From contig JAWQEG010002438.1 of NCBI GenBank assembly GCA_033782935.1, forward strand, positions 475,001 to 539,000: 64,000 nucleotides of DNA, in the 5' to 3' direction. The position numbers were made by a program, and so were the translations under genes. Positions 56,351 to 64,000 of the stretch are shown piece by piece. The DNA is from Petrolisthes cinctipes. Taxonomy: Eukaryota; Arthropoda; Malacostraca; Decapoda; Porcellanidae. Under the pieces are notes generated by a model. The model saw only the letters and a program-made list of their open reading frames with translations, had not been told where the DNA came from and made no database searches. How positions within the stretch are numbered: position 1 is the stretch's first letter; the number at the start of each line of letters is the position of its first letter.

Positions 56351-59300
56351 ATGAAGATTGTACCAGTATTTACCGTGTCAGGGGGGGCCCAGTGGGGCTG
56401 ACTTTATTCTCTGTGAATATTAGTTATCCCCCACAGGGCTAGAATAAAGATTGTTGTAGGATCTGGTCACTTTCTAGTGGATTTGACGAGATCTGCCCAC
56501 ATGGATTAAAAATCCACGTGAGCTGTACTGCAACCTCACCTTTTTTTTTTTTTTTTTTTTTTCCACTGCTGTGTGGACCGCCAGCACACGGGGATGCATT
56601 TCCCTTTGCATGCAGCAGTGTAAACCCCCTCCCCCTTATGGTCCCTTCAGGGCTGGTCTCATGGAAGGTACGGCCCCACTTGTAGCTCTTGTGGTAACGT
56701 GGACTTGGGCCCACAGCACTGGCTGTGGGATCAAAGCCTTCCCCCCAATCTCCCTGGTGGTCGGAGGCCCCCAGACTCCCTGGTCCAGTAAGCTCTGGTC
56801 CCATTTCCTTGGGATGTGCTTCGGTAGCCCAGGCATATAGGGCCAGCCCCTTCTTTATTTTAATTTGTTTTTTCACTGCGACCAGAGTGTACCAGGGGTC
56901 TGTGGGGCAGGAGGCCATTCTGCCCTGGGAGAACATCAACAACAACAACAACAACCGTGTCAGGGGTGGGATTTTCAAAGCATCGTAACCGCAGTTATGA
57001 TTCTCGTAGCGCCATATTTGCTCGTAAGTTGTTCATAACTGCTACGATCGTATCTTCAAAGCCTCGTAAGGGAGTTTCCGTCCACCATTATGCGCCATAT
57101 TTGCTCGTAGTGCTACAAGAACTGAAAAGCACCCTTTAGGCTGATAGCAGGGTCGCGTAGTCGATAAACAACCCGTAAATAGTGAGATTTGAGTTTATTT
57201 ACACTTGGCGCGGCCGACACAGGCGACATAATGGTTGTTGTTGATGTCACTTATCAGTAAATATAAACAAGAGGAGGGGATTCAGTGAGCAGCTTAGGAG
57301 AATGGAGCTGCAAGTGTCAATTTAAACTGATGCACTGTGAAATAGAAAGTTACAAATACTTTTTTGTGTATCATTACTTTTGGAGTGTTTAAGAATAATA
57401 GGATGTAATGGTGACTTACTAATTGCAGGAAAGTGGCTTCCAGTTACCTTGAAACAAAGCAGAAATTCTTCATTGCATAGTTAGACTTAATTTAATCCAT
57501 GTAGTATGAGTCTTTAATCCATAGTCCTTTGCATGAAGTGGATATTCTTAAGGTTGATAAACTTTCTTTATGATTGATTGACTTTCTAATGAAAATATTA
57601 CAAGCACATTAATGTAATGTGTGAGCTGGTAACATTTAAATAACTGGAATTATATACCTACTGATGTATTCTGGAGATGTGTAAAAGGTTGACCATATTC
57701 CCGAATCTAAAGACAAAAATATGTCTCAGAATTAACTAATGCAAATATTATCATGTTGTAAAAGTCTCAATAACATGTACCGTACATGAACCTTTCCAAC
57801 CAATTCAATTAATTTTATTGAACAGTATAATTTAATACATAATTTTCACCTGTTCTCATATTACATAAGACTTGTATTTTTCTAAAATAAATGCTTTTCA
57901 ACAGCATATAACAAATATGTGACTGGTATTGGTTTTTCTAAATGTTTTAATTATAGACTATAAAAAAACCTACATTTTATTTACATATGACACCTGTAAA
58001 GTTTACAGAAATCCATGATACCTCCCTAGCTATTTGTACTATTAGTTTCCTGCATTATCACAGTTCATTACATTATATATACCTGAGTAAAAACCTGCAA
58101 ATTTATGATATTGAAAAGCTGTTTGAACTCATGTACTTTCCAACAATGACTGAAAACAAAAAACACCAATTCCTTAATGTCTACAGTACTTGTTTGGCAC
58201 TCTTCACATTGCTTGGACATATCACAAATATGGCAGAGAAATTATTAAAATACAATAAGATTAAAGCCACAGTACGGCATAAGTATATCCTTATAGTTAA
58301 TCTTCGAACCTTGATATGTAAATAAAACTAAGACATTAATATTATTAGCCAAAGATAAGAATGCATGAAAAAAAAGTTGATTTTACTCAAAGAATAATAA
58401 TTCAAACATGAAATGTGAATGTTAAAAGCTATATTTGAAAGACAAAATATATAATGAAAATAAATAATGTAATTTCTTAAAAAACATAAGCAGAAGTTAA
58501 CAATAATATAGATTGAAACCTACACACAAACCACACAACTAAAAACATACTTGCACAATAATAACTCTGTCACAAAATATAACACAACTTAAACCACACT
58601 AATCATTAAAAAAAAAAAATCACACACACACAACAAAACACACTTGAAAACAAATCACCTTTTCTCGATAGGCTTTTTAATGTTCACCAAAGTTTCTGAT
58701 ATTGTGGCTATATTTTCTGCAAGATCCATCAAAATATCCCTTATAGTCTTATGGACAACTAGTATATCTGGAGGTAGCGTAGCTTCCAGATGAGCTGTCA
58801 CACCTCCAGCTGACCTAGAGGAAGGGCGACTTGAGGCTACAGAGCTGTGGTACGAATGCTCCTCACTTGGTGGTAGGTTCTACCAACTTCGGCAAGCTGT
58901 CGCCAGTCAAAACCTCACAGTCTTCCACTGTAACTGGCCCGAAGTCCTGCCAACTTGGCCCAGGCTAGGTGAAGGGGCCCTTGATGGCAGTCCTGGGTCA
59001 TCCACATCACCTTATTATGAAATTATGAAAATTAGCAACTTTCATATAATTTTAGAGAAATATTAAGGATTATCGTTATGAATTAAAATTGTAAATTCAC
59101 TCTTAAAGAAAGCAGTATATAATTAGTCATACATATAAGTACAGCAGCAGTACTGCAATTTTTACTTGGTTAAAGTACTCATATGATACATATGGAATCC
59201 AACAAAGCATCACAAATTTAGTTTTGATTAACATGGCTCCAATTTTTACGACTACATGAACTGCTAACAGGAGTTATTTATATGATACACAAAATGTATA

Positions 59301-61343
59301 AATCACCATGTACTTGACTCCTGTATATTGGGTCATCACTGTACATGTACCGTATTTACTGAAGGTATGGATATATGAGAACATCTTGTATATTTGTTCC
59401 TAGGACTTAGGCCTTATGATTTGCACTTTTTAACTTTGAATGGAATTGAGAGGTAATGCTGCTCAAAATGTATGTTTTATATATATAAACTCTCAATGTA
59501 ATTACTTCACATAGTGCCAATGAGGGAAGATTTCCATATTACTAGCCTAGATGAACAGCAGGATATTTTTTACTGTTATATACAGTACATACTGCCTGGG
59601 TCTTGGAGTCCACAGAAATACCCGACACTTGCACTTCTTTAATGACTTGAGCCATAGCCTCTTCTATGTGAGTGAATGTCTTTGTGTCACTAGTGTCACC
59701 ACCTGAAATATAACGAAAAATGGTACATAATTCAATAACAAAGCAGAACCAAGCAGAATAAATTACAATACCTGGTTATCATATTAAAATGGTACTGTAT
59801 CTAAATCAGGCAATGAACACTCCCCCCCCCCCCCATCCTTCAACCCATGTGTGCCCATGCCAACAGCCGAATCCACAATATAAATAATGCTTATATATTT
59901 TAGGTAAATATTGAATGAATTACCGTTATTGGGTACGGTTTTTCTACCTTCATTACCTACTTATTTAGATCATTCTAAGACTATTTTCTTCTATGGCATT
60001 TCCTCCGCAAATGCCCCATTTCCAAGATATTCAAATGGGGCATTTTGAAATTAGCCTGACCTTACCTAACCTAACCTAGACCGCATCAGACTACCGGGAC
60101 CTAACCTGGGCAGACTACCGGGACCTAACCTGGCCAAACTACTGGGAAATAACCGTGGTAAAGTATAGGAAATGACAGAGTCAAAATACTGGGACCTAGC
60201 CGGATCTGGCAACACTGCTACAAAACGGTAATTCTTTCAATAAATACCATATTTTATTTCCTTGATCTGTCTTTCAATAAAACTGTTTGAAGTCTTAGTT
60301 ATTATATTGCACTAGCCAGATTTCACTACATATGGTATATTTCTGCCTGTTACTTGGTAATGGCAATTAATTGTACAGATATTGAGATTAATATAGAAAC
60401 TACTGTAGGTAGGTGTAAAGGAAATAAAACAGTGACAGTAGAAGTTAAAATAATATAATGTCCTCCCAGTCAATGTCTTTGATTTATTTTCATGACAACC
60501 AGCTACCAGTAAACTATTTGTATCATGCTGTTCTTGATTTACAGTACGTAACCTAACCTATCTTAAACTAAACTAGCCAAACCTAACCTAACCAAAAATC
60601 TATATATAATATACCAGTGATTGGCGTGATATTAAAAATATGCCCGGGGGGCAGCTGCCTTATCTCCACTGTTGTGTTAAATGTTTATCAACACAGTATA
60701 ATAATTCACTTACCTGTCTTAGGCTGTTAATTCCTGTCTGATGTAACTTGGTGACTGTGTTATCTCTATCAGCTGATGGTGAGACAATGTTTATTTGTTG
60801 ACATTGTAATACTACGTTATGATTGGCTTACAGTACCAAGGACATATTGTTTCCTTCATTGTGATTGGGTGAGAGCCAGTCAGCTGGGTGGCGGTATGAA
60901 CAAAACACACGGAACGAAACGGGCAGCGACGCTCGCTACGAGGCTATCATCGTGAGCTACGATGGAGGTTATGAAGCTTTGGAGATACCAACTTTTGATC
61001 CTCGTAAGCCACGATCAAATATGGCGGCTACGAGAGAGTAAAGGTGATCGTAGCGACACCAACTTACGATGCTTTGAAGATCCCACCCCTGTACAGTCCA
61101 GTGATAATAGAGAGTGTGAAAGAATTTCTGGAAAGGGTATGGTTGAAGAGAAAATGAGTATATAGGGACGAGCAGGTTGTATAGGATATACAAAATGAAA
61201 GTATGATGTGTATACATGTATTCTTTGGTGCTGTTTTTTGTTTTCTCTCTGCAGAGTCTGCAGAGGAAGACAGTGAGAGAGCGCCGTTGCAAAGGCTACA
61301 CCCGAACGCGGGTGACTCTCAGTCATCATCATGGTGGTGGTGA
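56351..61343 (+). CDS. hypothetical small host gene, exon 1 split by transposon copy B
   Basis: Exon 1a is 56351-56378 (MKIVPVFTV...). Copy B (56964-61088) with CWG flanks follows. If it is removed, the frame continues in 61092-61136 (VQSSDNRECERISGK), reaches a donor-like gaaagg|gtatgg (phase 1), and joins the acceptor ttttctctctgcag at 61241-61254 in phase, giving SAEEDSERAPLQRLHPNAGD, SQSSSWWW and TGA 61341-61343. The intron would be 118 bp. No family is recognised and no clear signal peptide is seen. Support is the TATA/initiator pair, the strong polypyrimidine acceptor and the matching phases. It could also be chance, or part of a transcript unit linked to the downstream Rag gene. Confidence 0.3.
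56385..56953 (+). mobile_element. LINE 3' end or SINE-like retroposon with (CAA)n tail
   Basis: A 569-bp insertion between two copies of accgtgtcagggg (56372-56384 and 56954-56966), a 13-bp target duplication, ending in (CAA)n at 56936-56953. The interior contains a poly-T run (56539-56562) and no clear frame. The (CAA)n tail resembles that of the I/Jockey-type fragment ending at 33900. It may be that family's 3' untranslated region. Confidence 0.75.
57140..57986. other. non-coding interior of copy B
   Basis: AT-rich after 57300; no gene recognised on either strand. Confidence 0.4.
57987..58325 (+). CDS. unidentified 112-codon frame in copy B
   Basis: Opens MTPVKFTEIHDTSLA and ends NLRTLICK before TAA. 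Rich in Leu, Ile, Tyr and His. No motif, finger or catalytic signature. The corresponding part of copy A is deleted, so conservation cannot be compared. It may be chance in AT-rich DNA. Confidence 0.2.
   Translation: MTPVKFTEIHDTSLAICTISFLHYHSSLHYIYLSKNLQIYDIEKLFELMYFPTMTENKKHQFLNVYSTCLALFTLLGHITNMAEKLLKYNKIKATVRHKYILIVNLRTLICK
58656..59705 (-). pseudogene. unknown transposon gene, two exon-like pieces (copy B)
   Basis: The minus-strand counterpart of 31977-33027. Piece 1 (about 59705-59591) begins after a tatatttcag acceptor; piece 2 (59011-58656) ends in the same helical tail and stop. It shares with copy A the frame break just after KLVEP (about 58875). The residue just before it differs (TTK in B, STK in A). 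Confidence 0.5.
59903..60248. mobile_element. GGTA-MITE, complete, 346 bp, in copy B
   Basis: Perfect 8-bp duplication atatttta (59895-59902 and 60249-60256). The uninterrupted site is in copy A near 31775-31790 (aaataaattatataagc). Confidence 0.95.
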
Positions 61344-61480
61344 TCTGGCAACACTTGTACACAGATAACAACACCCACGTGACCCACCACCATCACCTCC
61401 AAACATTAGACAGCTGAACTCAACACTATTATAATCATCATCAGACAACAACATTATTATAAATCATGGTACTAAATTAA

Positions 61481-62072
61481 GGTAAATATTGAATGAATTA
61501 CCGTTATTGCGTACGTTTTTTCTACCTTCATTACCCACTTATTTAGACCCTTCTAAGGTATTAGTACAGAAGTGGACCTTACTGTATAATAGATATTTTA
61601 CTGTCATTACCCACTATTTTGGACCATTCTAAGACACTTTTCTTCTATGGTTTTTCTTCCTCAAATGCCCCGTTTTCGAGATATGCCCCATTCCCAATAC
61701 CCATAGAAACATGGGTAAATATTGAATGAATTACCGTTATTGGGTACGGTTTTTCTACCTTCATTACCCACTTATTTAGACCATTCTAAGACTATTTTCA
61801 TCTATGGCATTTCCTCCGCAAATGCCCAATTTCCAAGATAGGGCATATTCAAATGGGGCATTTTAAAAATTAGCCTGACCTTACCTGACCTAACCTAACC
61901 TAGACCGCATCAGACTACCGGGACCTAACCTGGGAAAACTACCGGGACCTAACCTAGGCAAACTACCAGGAAATAATCGTGATAAAGTACAATAAATGAC
62001 CGGGGTAAAATACTGGGACTTAGCCGGATCTGGCAACACTGCTGCAAAACGGTAATTCTTTCAATAAATACA
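61481..62072. mobile_element. GGTA-MITE, composite, 592 bp
   Basis: 8-bp duplication taaattaa (61473-61480 and 62073-62080). A second internal start (ggtaaatattgaatgaatta from 61713) and a piece with the alternative terminus (gtattagtacagaagtggac at 61557-61576) show that it is a fusion of copies. Confidence 0.9.
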
Positions 62073-62158
62073 TAAATTAATTATGGTGTTTATATATTAC
62101 TTTATATCTGGTTATATGGATACAGTCTCGTATGTTTGTTTGACAGGAATAAATCTCA

Positions 62159-62283
62159 GGCCCATATTCAGAAACATTCGTGGTGTATACGATGGTGTGG
62201 TACTGGTACGATGGCTCTGTCTATGGAGTCGTCGTACCGGTACCACACCATCATATTCACCATGGATGTTCTTGAATATGGCC
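62159..62283. mobile_element. 125-bp palindromic MITE
   Basis: Arms 62159-62214 and 62230-62283: ggcccatattcagaaacatt mirrored by gatgttcttgaatatggcc. Related to the shorter palindrome at 50147. Confidence 0.85.
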
Positions 62284-62350
62284 CTATATACCGTGTCCTT
62301 TCTATTTTTTGGGACATTTTTATTCACATTTCATGTATGATATAATTATT

Positions 62351-62507
62351 GGTAAATATTGAAAGAATTACCGTTATTGCGTACGGTTTTTCTACCTTCA
62401 TTACCCACTTATTTAGACCATTCTAAGACTATTTTCTTCTATGGCATTTCCTCCACAAATGCCCCATATCCAAGATAGGGCATATTCAAAAGGGGCATTT
62501 TGAAATT
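62351..62507. mobile_element. GGTA-MITE, truncated, 157 bp
   Basis: Begins ggtaaatattgaaagaatta and stops within the aaggggcattttgaaatt block, before the TTAGG core. Confidence 0.85.
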
Positions 62508-62724
62508 GAGGAAAAAATAAGAAAAAATATATTAAACCGATAATATGGTATTTCTGAAGAACAGGTCCTTCTAATTTGGTGCAGCATTTTTTAGTTTTTC
62601 ATACATATAATTGGATGTTTTCTTCATTCTTTTCCATAATGTTATGAGCAAATATATGTTAACCTTTTCCTTGTATGAGTGTTCTCTTAATTTCCATATG
62701 ATTACTATAGTCACCATCTTACAG

Positions 62725-62867
62725 GCCTCCTACACTCCAGATGATGACGAACATTACCGAGGTGACTTTGGTGCTGGCAATGAAGTGGGTTCCTTCCCTA
62801 AAGACCACATCACACAATTATCTCCACCGGATCAGAAACCAAAAATTCTCCTTATTGGACTACGTAG
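62725..62867 (+). CDS. RRAGC: Rag C/D GTPase (RRAGC/D), N-terminal exon
   Basis: An exon between acceptor accatcttacag (ending 62724) and donor acgtag|gtaata. It encodes ASYTPDDDEHYRGDFGAG, EVGSFPKDHITQL, then KPKILLIGLRR. In Rag C/D proteins an acidic N-terminus with a D-F-G-Y-G or F-P-K-D motif precedes K-P-[RK]-I-L-L-[MI]-G-L-R-R-S-G-K-S-S, the P-loop. The exon stops inside that loop (phase 2, 'ag' of the second Arg), so S-G-K-S-S must be in the next exon beyond this window. Phase 0 at the acceptor implies a short upstream exon with the start codon, not identified. Rag C/D pairs with Rag A/B on lysosomes and recruits mTORC1 in response to amino acids. It is the only conserved single-copy-type host sequence seen here. 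Confidence 0.85.
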
Positions 62868-64000
62868 GTAATAATTATGATATGTCATATGTATATCATT
62901 ACTCTATGGTAATGCTGTATAAATTATAGTCAAGGTCCTGAATATTATGTATAAATTACAGTACAGTATTATAAATATTGTATGTACCGTACTATATAGT
63001 GTATAATTATAAAGTGGCTGCTCAATATATTCTGTATATGGATGGTTGTATGAGAGAGATGAAGGACAAAGTGAATGGTCTGGGGGTGAAGTTGAGGCTG
63101 AATGAAGCAAATTGGTCCTTGGTGGCAAGTTTATTTGCGGATGACACTGTGTTGATGGTTGAGAGTGAAAGGGAGGTACAGAGAGTGGTGGACGAATTTC
63201 AGTCTGTGTGTAAACGAAAGAAACTGAAGGTGAATGTTGGTAAATGTAAAGTGATGGTATTTGAGAGAGCAGAAACTGAAGTGATTGACTTTGCTACACC
63301 TTACAGAGTGGGAGTACCAACTGGGACGAAGTGTGAGATAACTCTGAGGGGCGAGAGGATGGAGGAAGTGAAGGAGTTTAAGTACCTGGGTACAGTTATG
63401 TGTAAACATGGAAGTATGGAAGGAGAAATGAGGGAGAGAGCAGTGAAGGGTTTACAGGTCATAGGATCACTGGGGAGGATTATGAAGGGTAGAAGTGTGA
63501 GTATGGAAGTGAAAAGGGGACTATGAAATAGTATAATCCTGCCAACACTGATATATGCATCAGAGACATGGACATGGAGTAGGGCTCATCAGTCTAAAAT
63601 AGGTGCTGTGGAAATGAGTTACTTGAGAGGAGCACGTGGGTTGTCTAGGTGGGATGGAGAAAGTAATAAGAGTGTGTATGAGAGATGTGGTATGAGTGAG
63701 AAGGCAATTGGTATTGAGTGTGGAGTGGTTGAGAGAGTGAAGCGTAATACACTGAGGTGGTTTGGACATGTAGAGAGAATGCAAGGCGAGGAGTTTGTAA
63801 AGAAGGTGTATGGAAGTGAAGTTGTAGGACCTGGTGTGAGAGGCAGACCTCCGGTCAGATGGCAGAACAGAGTGGTAGAGTATGTAAAGGAGAGAAACGT
63901 GAGGGGTAGAGTAGGGATGGACCAAGTAAGGAGGGAGTGTTGGAACAGGGAGAACTGGAGACACTTCTGCCGTGGCCACCCCCTTGGGGGGAGTTCCCGG
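62868..64000 (+). other. intron of the Rag C/D gene (runs past the window)
   Basis: Starts gtaataattatg. Contains a (T/A)-rich stretch with tacagtac repeats and then an RTE-like LINE in sense orientation from about 63027. Confidence 0.7.
63027..64000 (+). mobile_element. RTE-like LINE copy, 5' truncated, runs off the window
   Basis: Begins ttctgtatatggatggttgt within RT motif B and matches 52897-53870 closely. It has the FADDTVLM active site and EFKYLGTVMCKHGS. A TGA at about 63524, where the 53.4 kb copy has CGA, ends the frame. The C-terminal FGHVERMQGEEFVKK, RGRPPVRWQNRVVEYVKERN resumes in frame after the stop. Confidence 0.92.

Larger units (their letters stand above)
56964..61088. mobile_element. 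Harbinger-like transposon, copy B (complete ends)
   Basis: Ends GGGTGGGATTTTCAAAGCAT at 56964 and, inverted, atgctttgaagatcccaccc ending at 61088. Outside are CAG (56961-56963) and CTG (61089-61091): both fit CWG, differing at the middle base. About 2.3 kb of it is the inverse of copy A. The remaining 57140-58400 has one 112-codon plus-strand frame (57987-58325) without family signature. It contains a MITE at 59903-60248. No transposase recognised. Confidence 0.8.

Noticed and set aside
30558..61091. Reading A and B as the two ends of one giant 30-kb inverted-repeat element
   Set aside because: Copy B alone has both terminal inverted ends and CWG flanks, and copy A starts inside a gypsy LTR, so two separate insertions explain the pattern better.

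Overview
The window looks like nuclear DNA of an arthropod, most likely a decapod crustacean. Genes are split by introns, nearly all the sequence is transposon-derived, microsatellites ((CA)n, (TA)n, (GATA)n, (AAT)n) are abundant, and TTAGG, the arthropod telomere unit, is scattered through it. The species cannot be named from the sequence. Almost every long reading frame belongs to a mobile element, and most are broken.

Layout. 0.1-6.7 kb: a piggyBac-like element bounded by TTAA, with an intact-looking 569-codon transposase frame and likely upstream exons. 7.3-7.8 kb: a CA-rich array. 8.4-12.1 kb: two decayed hAT transposases on the minus strand. 13.2-15.7 kb: a PIF/Harbinger element with a CAG target duplication, itself hit by a MITE. 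16.6-22.0 kb: a second Harbinger-type element with a Myb-like gene on plus and a HARBI1-like transposase relic on minus. 22.1-22.9 kb: a P-element/THAP9-like relic. 23.9-30.6 kb: a young Ty3/gypsy retrotransposon whose 3' LTR was hit at a CTG by another Harbinger-like transposon (copy A, to 33.3 kb). 33.3-35.9 kb: LINE, pogo and other fragments. 36.0-41.0 kb: a decayed Ty1/copia element. 41-44.8 kb: CR1-like LINE ends, A-rich minisatellites and microsatellites. 45-49 kb: a CR1-like LINE broken by an RTE-like fragment and by MITEs. 49.4-51.8 kb: short tandem and palindromic elements. 52.1-54.1 kb: a TA-flanked MITE holding an RTE-like LINE. 54.4-55.8 kb: a C-rich/G-rich minisatellite that changes strand. 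57.0-61.1 kb: copy B of the Harbinger-like transposon, inverted relative to copy A.

Host genes. The one clear host exon is at 62725-62867: the N-terminal part of a Rag C/D GTPase (lysosomal mTORC1 signalling), ending at the first half of the P-loop. A second candidate is a TATA+Inr promoter at 56.2 kb. It leads into a short frame that continues, if copy B is removed, across the insertion point and into a spliced terminal exon at 61.25 kb.

The most unusual system is a MITE family with at least nine recognisable copies in 64 kb. It ends in GGTA-type inverted repeats, makes 8-bp target duplications, and carries a core of TTAGG/TCAGG pentamers. In one copy the pentamers have expanded to 59 units in perfect register. 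Transposon copies A and B serve as each other's empty sites for two of these MITE insertions.
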